From Mikania micrantha (Eukaryota; Streptophyta; Magnoliopsida; Asterales; Asteraceae), in NCBI GenBank assembly GCA_009363875.1, contig CM018692.1, positions 91,788,137-91,852,136 of the forward strand: a stretch of DNA of 64,000 nucleotides, read 5' to 3'. The translations under genes and the position numbers were made by a program. The notes under the pieces are model-generated. The model was not told the DNA's origin. It saw nothing but the letters and a program-made list of their open reading frames with translations, and made no database searches. Of this stretch, positions 11,101 through 21,180 are shown piece after piece (within the stretch, counting starts at the first letter, position 1; each line of letters opens with the position of its first letter).

Positions 11101-14100
11101 TTCTTGTACCTGCTTATGGAAGTAAATGGGCAGAGCTGATTGGTTCTAATCCCTGGAGGCAACATAATTTTGTTGAGCTGGGAGAAGATTACACTTGGTC
11201 TGCGAGCTATTTTGGTAATTTTACATCAGGGCAAGATCTCCTTTCGTTCATGGAAAAATATGTTCAAGCTTCTGATGTTCCTTACCTGTCTCCCCCTAAT
11301 GCTGCGGTTCCTACTCTCTCTTCGCCACTGACCAAAAGAAACACACTGTTGCTTCTTCGCTGGCTTTCTGTTTTGAAATCAAAGATGGTCTCTTTACCTG
11401 AAAGGTTTTTATTATCTATTAAAAATGGCTCCTGGTTGAAAATTTCTTTAAGTGGTTGTCCTGGCTACAGGCCGCCTTCAGAGTCATTCATGCTTGAATC
11501 ATCAAGCGGGAATATTTTACAGAATGGATCAGTGCTTGTTGACATTCCATTGGTAGATGTTAAATTTTATGGTGATGAGATAAGGCTGTACAAAGAGGAG
11601 TTACGAACAATTGGTGTGCGTTTTGAGAATAAAGAAGCTTGTGAATTCATCGGTGATCGTCTAATGTCCCTTGCAGCTTCTTCAAACCTTACCAGAGACA
11701 ATGTTGTTTCAATGCTGAAATTTATTCGGTATTTGGGAGCGCATTATATCCCTAGTGACGAATTCATTAACCGTATCAAACAAGGAAAATGGCTAAGAAC
11801 ATCTCAAGGGGATATGGTCCCAAAGAACTGTGTTTTGTTCAGTTCTGAATGGAATGCTGCTTCCCAAATAAGTGACATACCATTCATTGATGTAGATTAT
11901 TATGGGCAAGATGTGCTTTCTTTCAAAAAAGAATTAAAGCTGCTGGGTGTGGAAGTGAACTTTGATGATAGTTGTTACCAGCTTGTCTCGGACAACCTTA
12001 AGTCCTCTTCTTTATTGACTTCTTTGTCATCAAAAGCCATGTTATTGATGTTAGGGTGCATACAGAAACTAGAATCATACAACAAGCTGGTGCAAGCAAT
12101 TAAAAACAATAAATGCTTGAAGACTAACTTGGGCTACAGATGCCCATCTGAATGCTTTCTGGTCACTTCAGAATCTGAGTGGGGTTGTCTTCTAAAGGTC
12201 TTTGGATCGTTCCCCATTGTTGATGAGACCTTCTACGGAAGCTCCATTTTTTCAATGGAGAATGAATTAAAGAAAATTGGTGTTTTGGTTAACTTTGAAG
12301 ATGCTGCGAAGGAATTCACTCACACTTTCAAGCAACATGTTTCAACATCTTCTATCAGAAAAGAAAATGTTTTTTTGTTCCTGGAGTGTTTTAGAAAACT
12401 AAAGAAAATGAAGCTCAAATTGCCAAAAGAACTCAAGAAGTGCATACGTCAAGAAAAATGGCTAAGAACTAGACTTGGTGACTTCAGATCACCAAATGAT
12501 TGCATTTTGTTTGGTACAGATTGGGAGCAAATTTCTTCAATATCTCTCCTTCCTTTAATAAATGACAGTGATAGCTTTTATGGCAGTAAGATCCATGATT
12601 ATAAAGATGAGCTGAAACTGTTAGGTGTGGTTACTGAATTCAAATATGGTGCCAAGTTTCTGGCTGCTGCTGCACTTGTATTACCCGAGTGTTCAAGTAG
12701 CATTACTCCTGGAAACGTTTATGCGTTGCTTGATTCTGTGAAGATAATAAGAGAAAGTGCACCAGATTTTCTTGAAAAGTTTATTAAAAAATTGTCTCAG
12801 AAGCGTTGGTTAAGGACCCATTTTGGGTACAAATGCCCAAATGAGTGTTTGTTTTTCTATCCTGTGTGGAATCCTTTCTTGAAACGTGATGATGGTCCGT
12901 TCATTGATGAACTGTTTTATGGATCTCGGATTGGATCCTTCAAAAACGAGCTGAGTCTTTTAGGAGTCATAACAGATATTAAAGATGGATGCAAGTTGAT
13001 TGCTAGTCACCTTGACGCTCACTCAAAGTTCGAAAGTATTAATCAAATATACAAATATTTGATTGAATTCAAATGGGAGCCTGAAGATGAAGACATTAAA
13101 AAGATTTGGATACCAAGAGGAACTGATAATGGAGAGTGGGTAACGCCTCAAGAATGTGTACTTCATGACAAAAACAATCTATTCGGTGGTCAGATGAATG
13201 TTTTGGAGAAATTCAAGTATGAGACGAAAGTGCTTGCTTTTTTTGCTAACACATTTAATGTGAAGGTCCATCCGTCTGTTGACGACTACTGCAATCTTTG
13301 GAAGAAGTGGGAAATATCTGGACACCAGATAACCCACACTGACTGCTGTGCTTTTTTCAAGTTTGTGGTTAGAAACTTGAACTCAGAAGCAGAAGCGTTT
13401 AAAAATAGCTTATTGAAACTCCCAGTTATATCTCCTGATTCTGATGCTATTTTTCTATCAGACAAGCATGATGTGTTCATTGGCGATGATCTTTTTTTAA
13501 CAGACCTCTTTCAAAGCTGTTCGCGTCCCATATTTGTTTGGTATCCTAAACCAAGCTCAAAATCTCTAACCCGAATCATGCTTTTGGATATCTACAACAA
13601 ACTTGGTGTCCGTACCATTTCGGAATCTGCACAAAAAAACTTGTCTGACGTTGATCATGTCATATTGGAGCCCGTTAACTCAAAAGAAAAGATCATCAAA
13701 AAAGGTTTGTTTGAACTCATTCTTGGGTTTCTAGCTGATCCAAAGCTGAAACTTGACACGGAAAGAAGACACGAAGCTGTTAGCCGTATAATGGGAGTGG
13801 AAGCATTTGAGACGGTTGATCCAATGACAGTGAGATATAGTTTGTCTTTATCTTCTGGAGATTTAGTGAATGTTGAAGCTAAGAAAACTATCCGTTGGGA
13901 CAAACAAAACTCAAAGTTGTTTATGCAGAAGATGGGAGAGGATTGCGGTCACAAGAATGTTTTAGAATACGCGACTCATTTTGCAGAAGTGATAGCTGAG
14001 GGGATGTTGTGGGAGAATGAAGAAGCTGTGCCACAGCTTTCTGAACTGATCAGGTTGGGTTTTTTGGTGGAGTTTGATGAGGAAGCAGTTGAGTTCCTGA

Positions 14101-14168
14101 TGAAGATGAAAAATCTTCAGATATTTCAGGAGGACCATGACTATCTTTCTACCATATTCTCCAATTGA
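2180..14168 (+). CDS. NO VEIN-like protein with GHKL (HSP90-type) ATPase domain, three coding exons
   Basis: Exons are 2180-2350, 2439-2649 and 9422-14168, all with GT-AG borders. Together they give about 1,709 residues, the usual size of this plant group. The ATPase fold lies at the N-terminus: N-box LIQNAEDN (about 55-62), a G1-like NNEKGF (94-99) and G2 GEKGIGFKS (125-133). Intron 2 splits the G2 glycine codon, and the reading frame joins exactly. Five related modules follow (about 843-1350). The group resembles NO VEIN and sacsin-like proteins; its biochemical role is poorly known, and an ATP-driven chaperone-like function is inference. One base is missing at 9652-9653: the frame changes after codon 205 and then stays open for 1,504 codons, so this is either a sequencing error or a very recent lesion. 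Intron 2 is swollen to 6,772 bases by retroelements. Confidence 0.85.
2643..2805 (+). repeat. Start of intron 2, first copy of a flanking direct repeat
   Basis: This segment holds the last exon-2 bases GAGAAAG, the splice donor GTAC, a T run and about 130 bases of intron. A closely similar copy (roughly 85-90% by eye) follows at 8803-8965, on the far side of the Copia remnant. The two copies bracket about 6 kb of retroelement DNA. They are far too long for an integrase target duplication. Confidence 0.7.
3250..3570 (-). pseudogene. C-terminal reverse transcriptase fragment of the old Copia element
   Basis: On the - strand the translation carries the Copia hallmarks LGCKPV, a degraded form of the block that ends in KLIYLT, and further down PLNSHIKVALRLPHYLKGC in shifting frames. 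It contains stop codons. It continues the reverse transcriptase found at 6780-7160, from which it is separated by the nested SINE and TR-GAG element. Confidence 0.6.
3590..3724 (+). mobile_element. SINE fragment, 5' part, interrupted by the TR-GAG element
   Basis: AGTTCAATCCCC resembles a tRNA B-box. The following 100 bases match, with substitutions, the SINE body at 15675-15800 (shared CCCACT, TTGAAGG, GATTGCTTG and the T-rich block before GGG). The unit resumes after the nested element at 6622 with GGGGTTTACCATG, as at 15770. The start is uncertain because the A-box is not clear. Confidence 0.5.
3725..3989 (-). repeat. 3' LTR of the TR-GAG-like element
   Basis: It begins TGCTAGGAATC and ends CCTAACA on the + strand, preceded by target duplication ACCCG. 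It is nearly collinear with 6357-6616, with a short indel and several substitutions. Confidence 0.88.
4370..4558 (-). pseudogene. Remnant of GAG-pre-integrase domain
   Basis: The frame contains VRFGRNEW, then KGNLVIAR and GSLYLVDEPVEG, the typical pattern of the Copia GAG-pre-integrase domain. It lies downstream of the protease motif in another frame, after a stop at 4635. No integrase core follows, which marks the internal deletion of this element. Confidence 0.65.
4635..5606 (-). pseudogene. Copia Gag with zinc knuckle and partial protease, early stop
   Basis: The natural start appears to be the ATG at 5604-5606, but an in-frame TAG at 5583-5585 stops it after seven codons. From a later Met at 5543 the frame is open for 302 residues. 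It holds a UBN2-type gag region, a CCHC zinc knuckle beginning CWSCNEVGH and ending at a Cys four residues on (about residues 205-219), and the aspartic protease site VMDSGASFHA (about 248-257). Gag would package the element RNA into virus-like particles. The frame ends inside the protease. With the early stop, full-length Gag cannot be made from this copy. Confidence 0.8.
6343..6354 (-). other. Primer binding site of the TR-GAG-like element
   Basis: Two bases inside the 5' LTR, the - strand reads TGGCATGAGAGC. This is two mismatches from TGGTATCAGAGC, the usual initiator-tRNA-Met primer site of plant Copia elements. Confidence 0.7.
6357..6616 (-). repeat. 5' LTR of the TR-GAG-like element
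   Basis: It begins TGTTAGGAATC and ends CCTAACA, followed by ACCCG at 6617-6621. Paired with 3725-3989. Confidence 0.88.
6622..6700 (+). mobile_element. SINE fragment, 3' part, after the TR-GAG insertion
   Basis: GGGGTTTACCATG and the next bases continue the SINE broken at 3724, as the similar unit at 15770-15800 shows. The target duplication ACCCG joins the two halves. Confidence 0.45.
6780..7160 (-). pseudogene. N-terminal reverse transcriptase fragment of the old Copia element
   Basis: The frame 7158-6895 contains EIEALNRNDT, LPLGKKTIGC, VYKIKY and ERYKARLV, the conserved opening of the RVT_2 reverse transcriptase. Beyond a stop near 6897 the similarity continues (ETFSPIAKSVTIRCLIAL, then WPLYQVDVNNAF) to about 6780. 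There the T-rich SINE flank begins. The catalytic region with the DD pair is missing. Confidence 0.75.
7400..7690 (-). pseudogene. Integrase fragments of the old Copia element
   Basis: GELIHLDLWG, which carries the first Asp of the DDE core, is followed after a small deletion by FVKTQFNKNVKCVKSDNGT with the second Asp. The block before the Glu is in another frame. Several short indels disrupt the gene. Confidence 0.7.
8100..8812 (-). pseudogene. Gag and protease remnants of the old Copia element
   Basis: From about 8812 downwards the translation reads STISEYYHKLNSMWRQSDA, then RSTILTKDPLPSVKAAFELV (8650-8438 frame), both typical of UBN2-type Copia gag. Degraded zinc-knuckle and protease-like sequence follows to about 8100. 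The first part of gag and the 5' LTR are missing. Confidence 0.6.
8803..8965 (+). repeat. Second copy of the intron-2 start
   Basis: GAGAAAGGTACC followed by a T run and about 140 bases repeats 2643-2805, including a second potential splice donor. The same GAGAAAGGTACC also fits as the end of the gag reading frame on the - strand, so the junction lies on shared sequence. Confidence 0.7.
8966..9421 (+). other. Distal part of intron 2
   Basis: Ordinary AT-rich intron sequence ending TTTTCATCAG at 9421. No open frame or repeat is recognised. Confidence 0.6.
11560..13030 (+). repeat. Five tandem protein modules of 111-115 residues in the ATPase gene
   Basis: The pattern F/Y-Y-G, five to eight residues, K-x-E-L-x-x-x-G-V recurs at about 11565, 11896, 12229, 12574 and 12910. 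Each of the first four is followed about 70 residues later by K/R-W/C-L-R/K-T-x-x-G and then P-x-x-C, with an aromatic about 10 further on. Spacing is 111, 111, 115 and 112 codons. Module identity is low at DNA level, so the repeats are ancient and belong to the family architecture. Confidence 0.8.
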
Positions 14169-14330
14169 CAGGTATGTAACATTTCACTAACTTTTTTTTT
14201 ATTTTTTATTTTTATTTTATTTTATAAATTTTACTAGTTTTAGTGTTAAACTTTGTACTTGTGATGTTTGAAATGCAGGCAAAAGGGATGTGATGAAGTT
14301 GTTTTTGTGTAATGCTTTTTTAAGGTATGA
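14169..14330 (+). other. 3' untranslated region with a probable intron
   Basis: Just after the stop, CAG/GTATG at 14171/14172 and TGCAG/G at 14278/14279 make a plausible intron of 107 bases, T-rich before the acceptor. The poly(A) site is not clear; AT-rich DNA follows. Confidence 0.4.
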
Positions 14331-15171
14331 TATTCTGTATTGTCTTCCAATGTTTTGCCTCAGTCCCACTTCGTTTATTTCAGTTAATGTAACCGAATTT
14401 TCACTTTTAACTTTTGAATTATATGGGTTTTTATGATATGTACATATCTGTTTCTAGTTAGTTTTTTTACCTGCTAAACCGAAGACAATTTTTTCAGTTT
14501 ACATGTGAACTTTTTGGCTCTGTGAAATTGATGATGACTGATGGATACCAACGCAGTTCAGTCACATTGATGAGAGTTTTTTATTTTATAGTTTCAATTT
14601 GCATTTGTGTAACGTTCTTTCATAGATAGAGATTGCATCAAACATATGCAAATCACAAATTTTTTATGCCTTATTTTTTGTGTCTTGATTTCGTTGAAAC
14701 ATTGTTCAAACCAATATAAATTTTCAGTTTGGTTGAGATTATAAGCCAGTTGCTTTAGAACCGATGTTTTATTGCAAGTGGCAAACAGTTAGTAGTGCCA
14801 TTTGTTTGAAGGAGGTACCAACATATCATCATCATGTTTGTAAATGAAACCAAATACACATTTGCTTGCATGATAATAGCTTTTAAGGTTAAAATTGATT
14901 AATGATTTGTCAAAACTTTTGTAGCTAGGTTACTGTTGAATATTGTTTAGCTATAAAATAATAATATGAAAAAGTGTGATTTTGTTTAACCCTATCAATT
15001 TCACTGTCATAATAAGTGACAATGTTCACTCGTTATCATGCAAATAATTGCAACTAATATTAAATTTATCACATGCGTGTTAAAAAGTCAATCCTCTCTC
15101 TCTAGGACCATTGCAACCTCTATTTCATTTCTATAAGTTCCTAAAATACATGTAAATTAACCTATAAGAAA
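14331..15171. other. Intergenic DNA, nothing recognised
   Basis: AT-rich sequence with no open frame of note and no element ends that I can identify. Confidence 0.5.
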
Positions 15172-15830
15172 GTGGTGTAGTGGTTAAAGTGGAGACAACC
15201 TAGAAGTAGGGCTGTAAATATACTGAATGTTCAGCGAACAGTTTGTGAACCATTCGGCGGAAAGTTTGTTTATGTTCGTTTAGTTAAATGAATGAACATG
15301 AACACATGTCATGTTCGATCATTTTTGTTCGTGTACGTTCAGTATGCTTTTGGTTTCGTTCGTTTATGTTCATTTATTATATATATTCATTAAATGTGTT
15401 GTATATTCTTAAATTTTTTATTTTTAGTTTAATACCATAATATATAAGCTATTGTTAAATACTATAATAATTGACTTTGTATTTATATAATTGATTATCT
15501 CAAATGTTTAAGATTAAGAAAGTTGATTTTAATTCGCTCGTTGCGTTCGAGAAGCGTTTGTTGGCAAGTTCAATTCCTCAAGGAACGAGCACGACCAAGT
15601 TAAAAGTTAAACGACCTAACACGAACAAGGGCTCGTTAGTGTTCGTTCGGTTCGTTTACAACCCTACCTACAAGTCTAAAGTTTAATTCCCACTTAGGAC
15701 AATTTTTATTGAAGGTCACCAACCCGATTGCTTGTGGTTGTGCTTTACGTGTATCTTACGGATGGGGGGCCCAAGGGTTTACATAGAGGTGGATTCTTAG
15801 GAGCATAAATAAAATATAAATCACGTAATT
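15172..15830 (+). mobile_element. tRNA-derived SINE split by a hAT-like element
   Basis: GTGGTGTAGTGGTTAAAGTGG at about 15173 resembles a tRNA A-box region, and AGTTTAATTCCC at about 15680 a B-box. They are normally 30-40 bases apart; here a 460-base hAT-like element lies between them. After the B-box the body matches the SINE at 3590-3724. The 3' end is uncertain. Confidence 0.5.
15207..15666. mobile_element. hAT-like non-autonomous element, 460 bp
   Basis: Ends are TAGGGCTGTAAA and, at the right, TTTACAACCCTA, an inverted repeat. Flanks are CCTAGAAG (15199-15206) and CCTACAAG (15667-15674), an 8-base target duplication with one difference, the hAT length. The subterminal DNA is full of GTTCG and CGAAC motifs. 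No transposase is encoded. It shares its ends with 21181-22072. Confidence 0.8.
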
Positions 15831-17629
15831 TAGAATTTTTGGTGTGCATGCTTTTTCTTTTGCTTACTAAAAGTAAGTTATCCTTCAAATGATTTGGAAA
15901 AATAGAGGTGCATTATCGGATGATGAGACCAAATAAAATTTTAAAAAATATAATAAAGAAACATCAATGGTCATTATGAACACATAATAAAAGAAAGCTA
16001 ATTACATTGCCAGTTCTTGTGTGTTATGTTAAGTTTGCAATAATAGAGCCAACTTCGAGAAGTTACCCCAGAGCTATTTTAAAAATTGTAAGCCCAGCAG
16101 CCTTAAATTGGATGACCGTAAACTTTTTTTTATTAGATGACTGAAATATGATTGATTACGATCCTGATGAAGACAATCCTCACCTACTTTGTAGCTGAAA
16201 TTGAACAAAAATGAGTTATAAACTAGGGATACAACCTGCGCTTTGCGACAGGACGGATCGAACTTTAGTGAAATTTCTGTAATTTTGATTATCTTTTTAT
16301 AATATCTTCGCAAAGATATAATGTTTTTTAGTCGTTACCGGTCTCATTCTATAAACATATCACCATCAGTCGATACTACCATGATTAGTATTATTTAAAA
16401 ACAACGACAAATGAAATTTATTGAGAAAAAAGACAGATTATATTAGAAACCTGAGAAGGTAAAGTGGTATTTACAGGTTAAGGGGTGACTTCCGAAAACT
16501 TTTAACCCATAATCGCGTACCATGACACATGAAGGGATGATATGAAAACGAAATAACCTTGTTGAGAAATCCAAACAAAAGAAAAGACGGGAAGGACACA
16601 TAGGAGGCACATGAAGCACACGTGGAGATTAAGCATATAGAGATGTTGCCATGAATTGAAACCGTGACTAACTGAAGCAGATTAAAGCGTGCAAACGAAC
16701 TGACCAAGTCATTGATTTATTTGAATTTCCACCGGCAACATATATATTTAGAACCAACGCTGGTGAAAGATGACCATCGACATAGGCTTTTAGGATATTC
16801 CTTGCAACTTGTTCACGCGTTATGGCGGGGATTAAATCCACACGTTAAGAAAAAATCATTATGCCTCCCATATTATGGTACATCTAAAAAAAACTAATTT
16901 AATAGACAAAATTTCAAGAAAACTCAAAAGCGACGTATTTGTAGCGTGTTTTACAAAATTCATGTTTCGTGTTACATCGATAACATTATATTGATTAGCT
17001 AGGTACATAAAGTGAACCTATGTAGTGATGACGGTTTGGTTATAGATATTGAAACTAAAATGAAAAACAACTATATAAGGGTATAAATGTTCTTTAGTCG
17101 ATGTTATTCTTATTTTTCACTTTTCAGCCTACCAGCAAGATGTCAGTCGATATAACACACGATTATGTTTTTTAAATTAATGAACAAATGTATTGGAGAA
17201 ATCATATTATATATATACACTAAAGTGAGGGTGAATCATAAATTAAAGTCTAAAGTGAAAGAAGAAAACTAATGAACTTAGTGAAGAAAACACAAATTAT
17301 ACATATACTACTATTGATGTATTTTAAACTTTAAAAACTCAAAAGATGAAAGTTATTTTTTTCACAGTGACAGATCAAGAAATAAAGCCTAAAGAAAAGT
17401 AAAACGATAAAGAAAAAGTAAAGGAAGTAATTTTATAATTATTGTTTAAAAATAAGCAAACCAAGTTGTTAATAATTATAAAAAAGATTGTCGTTAACGA
17501 TTACAAGTCGACCCCAATAACATGTGTATACACTATGAGAATTTATTTAATATAATATAACATAATTAAGTAATTAGAGTATAAAATTGTGGGAGAATTG
17601 TGAAAATTTTTTGTCAGGCAAAAGAAAAA
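15831..17629. other. Intergenic DNA, no gene recognised
   Basis: Several open frames of 60-80 codons occur on both strands (for example 16471-16707 on the - strand), but none has a recognisable domain, a start context or a neighbour that supports it. Element ends were not identified. Confidence 0.45.
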
Positions 17630-17887
17630 TGAAAAAAAAATGGTGTTAGAAGGAGTCGAACATGCGCCAAAAAGTATCCCAAAACAAACATGAGGTTTTA
17701 CCGTCTTGACTATGTCATGTTTTATATTTTGAACTTGGAAGAAACATATTTGTATAGTAAACGCGTGTTTAGGAAAACACAATTTCACTCTCAAAGGCAA
17801 GCAAAAAACATGATGTCGTTGTGAGTCAAACCCAGGTACCCTTCGAATTGCTGCATACGACTTTACCATCTGCGCTACTGCATCCCA
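17630..17887 (-). mobile_element. SINE-like unit with two tRNA-like heads
   Basis: On the - strand from 17887: GCAGTAGCGCAGATGGTAA (A-box type) then CTGGGTTTGACTCAC (B-box type) within about 50 bases. About 120 bases on come TAGTCAAGACGGTAAAAC and CGCATGTTCGACTCC, a second A/B pair. The unit ends in a run of nine T at 17633. A dimeric tRNA-derived SINE fits; two adjacent SINEs are the alternative. No clear target duplication was found. Confidence 0.5.
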
Positions 17888-18623
17888 TGTGTTTTTTATG
17901 TGAGCAAAACTTATTTATCAAGTATTTTCGCGGTCAGAAGTAAACACCGACATTACAAATTAAGATATATATAATGGCAATAATTGTATTTGTTAGGCTA
18001 CCATTGCAACCTCAATCGTTGAAAGATGTTTTTTGGCAATAAAATACTTGAAGTCATATTTGCGTAATCTAATTGGGAATGAGAATATAAGCGATAGTTA
18101 TATACTTGTTTTGTATAGAAAGAGTTATTTAGAAAAGTCTTCCAAGACAATGTTTTGGATAAATTTCATAAAATACCCTTTAAGAAACAATTTTAGATGT
18201 ATTGTATTTTTCATTATGTTTTGCATATGAATTTCATTTGATTGCGTTTTTTTAACATACCCGACCTGATCCAATTTAATCCTACTCAAACTGACCTGAA
18301 CAAAAAAGAAAAAATTATTATACAACGATACTCAAACGACCTAAAATAATTTTCGTCCGGTGTAAATTTTTTTTTTGAATCCGACACTAATATCACATGA
18401 AAAAAGTGTGTAATTGACTCATTAAAATATTCCTACAATTGCTCCATGTAGGTTTTCACTTTTTAGTATATGCCATTATCTAAAGAAACATTGATAAGCA
18501 ATTGTTTTTCAAATTTTTTTCCAAACTAAATAGCGACAAAATTAGAGTTCCGTTTATCAGACCGGTTAAATCATTTTTTAAAATTAGATAGCATTATTAT
18601 CGATTTTATGGATAAAGCTAAAA
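17888..18623. other. Intergenic DNA, nothing recognised
   Basis: AT-rich sequence with short open frames only. Confidence 0.5.
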
Positions 18624-18636
18624 TATAAATATATAT

Positions 18637-18693
<57 letters not shown>
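18624..18693. repeat. (AT)n microsatellite
   Basis: About 70 bases of AT dinucleotides with one AAAT interruption near 18650. Confidence 0.95.
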
Positions 18694-18697
<4 letters not shown>

Positions 18698-19951
18698 TAA
18701 ATAAATAAATTACAAAAACAAAATTCCATTCAAGTGATAAGAAAAATAAAAATGCATAAGTTATACTTCGAGAGATTTAATTAACTTTTATGCTTTATTT
18801 CAATTTCACCACTCATATTTTACACAGTTTACATTTTCGTATTCTTATTTTTTTCTATTTATTTTAGTTTTCTTATTTTTAATGGCAATTCCTAACTTTA
18901 CTATGATAAATATATCATAATCTAATAATATCACCCTCAAGATTCAAACATTTTATCATTTTGTCTCTAATATAAAAAACTTGTCCCATGTTTTATTTTA
19001 GTTTTGTACCTCTGTCAACATACAATTCACTATCTTCATTCAAGTTTCAATACATCTTTGCTTTACAATTTTCGTAACATATTTTGTCTTCTAACATATT
19101 AGGCTAGCTTAAAGATAAAAAACTAATTGGCTAGCGAACAGATGAGTCGAGGCAATAATGTATATCTCCAACGACACTCTAAAAATAGGCCTTAAGCCAC
19201 TCAGTCATACCTCCAAGGATCTAAATAAGTGGAGACGCCATAGCCCTTACTATCAGGAAACAAAGGTGCTCTATATTTTCATTATCTTTTTTTTTTATCA
19301 TCATTCGTCTTTCATTTCATGAAGTAACTCAAGATTAGATCATATATATCGTAAAGAAAAGAAAATTTTCATATGGTGTGAGCCGTCTCATATGGACCAC
19401 CAAAGTTCGTATCTAGATGAGATTGAGACCTAAGGGGAGATAGGATGGTCTCCGGTACGCCTAGTGTTTTCCGGCAAGATGGTGGCTACACGGTTGCAAT
19501 TGCTTCGAGTTGGCCATTCGAGTAAGTCATGTGGCCTAAATCATCCACACATCATACAAAAAAAACCGGATGAGTTTAGAGTTTGAGGTTTATGACTAGT
19601 GAAGGATTGAAATATTTCTATTGTAAGTAACAAAGGTAGTTTTAGGGAGTTTAAAATAAAAATAAGAGTGGCATAATTTGGTTGGATTAAAGTAAAATAA
19701 TTAAGGGTTAGATGAAGAGGATTGTGCCCCCCAACCGACACTAAGAGTGGTCAAAATTAAATCATATATTTTATACATTAAGTTTCTTTTCGCTTCTTTG
19801 ATATTTTTTTCTTGTTTAATCTACACCTTTTTTTTAATTTTTAACTTTGATTGTTTGGTGAATCTAGAAATTGTTAAAGTTTTAAGGATTATGACAAGAT
19901 TTTTTTAAAGAAGTTACAACTTGCAAGACTCTTATATTATAACAATCTATA
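18694..19951. other. Intergenic DNA, no gene recognised
   Basis: A less AT-rich patch at about 19130-19540 has no open frame with known similarity. No element ends were identified. Confidence 0.45.
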
Positions 19952-20450
19952 TCTATGCTATATAATAATAAAAATTTTGATATATCACTTGCAAACATTA
20001 TAGGTCACTTGTCAACATTATAGGCTACTTAAATATTTTTTTCCCCTCCTCTCTCTCATAATAAATATTTTTATACCATGTTTTTATTAAATTTTGATCT
20101 TTTTTTTGATCTTCTCTCTTCTATTAAATATGAATGGATTATATTTAACTTAGTAAATAATATGATTAAATTATGAATCAGTTTTTTATTTTTTATAAAA
20201 CGTCTTTGAAAAATATGTATTATGTTATTTTAAACAAATGATTTTAAAATTCAAACATTTAACATGTGTAAATGTTTAACACGTCTATGTAAAAAAAAAT
20301 ATAACTAATATTATTAGTATTAATATAGTCATGTAAATTTAAAAAGATGTAATAAAATTATTTTAATTATGTAAATTCATGAAGACATAATTATAAATCA
20401 CATTATTTTTTATTCGCAAACCCGTGTGTTACACGGGTCTATAAACCTAG
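19952..20450 (+). mobile_element. Helitron-like non-autonomous element
   Basis: The left end TCTATGCTATATAATAATAA follows an A; the right end is the hairpin CCCGTGT-GTT-ACACGGG (20421-20437), nine bases, then CTAG, followed by T. A 5' TC, a 3' hairpin with CTRR and insertion between A and T are the Helitron signature. There is no coding capacity. The same 3' hairpin recurs several times in the window. Confidence 0.65.
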
Positions 20451-21180
20451 TGAAAAATATATCAAGGGAGATGTTAGTAAACTACTAAACTGTTTTCGAA
20501 AACTCATATATAACAATTAAAATGTATTTACAAAAACATAATATTTTAAATTACTACTATACTTAATTTATGTGACCACCCCACCAACCAAGAGAAATAT
20601 GTAGCAATGGCTGGCTGATTTAAATAAGGATCCCAACACTTTGTCTTACAATGCGAATAGCTTTCTCGATTTAAATAAGGAGCCTTGCGTTGAAACTTTC
20701 TATGCTTATGAAAGAAACCAAGATTTTGGATTGGAGAGTTAGCCTTCATATAGTCAAGAAAGCTTGTATCGACCAAATGATGAAGCTTCTAAACCACAAC
20801 ATATAGGTCAAAACTATTTCAACAAAGGTCATCATGCAAAAATGTTTGTGATGTCAATCAGGTATAAATTAGTTTGAATTTTATGTTCTTAACATTATAT
20901 AACTTTAACTATGTACTATTGTTTTAGAATTTAATTGTTGTTAGTTTAATAATAAAAAATGATAAACAGTATTAATTTAAATTACAAACGTTATTAATTT
21001 AAAATTTTTAACGATAAACGAAATACTAAACATTGACAAATGCTATTAATTTCAAATTATTAAAAGCTATAAAGTTCATAAATTTTTATTATTTTAAAGT
21101 TTAAAAAAAGTTAATTATTTTAAATCATTTGTGACGTAAAGTCTATATTACATGTATCCAGAGTTCATTTTAATTGAAAT
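20451..21180. other. Intergenic DNA with a possible captured exon
   Basis: At about 20600-20860 the + strand can be read for 80 codons with one stop, giving a hydrophilic stretch with two DLNK motifs and ending at a possible splice donor (AATCAG/GTATAA near 20859). It vaguely recalls the N-terminus of the MULE protein at 30772. Support is weak. The rest is AT-rich. Confidence 0.25.

Noticed and set aside
9422..14168. A separate ATPase-family gene starting near 9654
   Set aside because: The first codon there is GTG in the middle of a conserved block; the upstream exons supply the ATP-binding motifs and join in frame.
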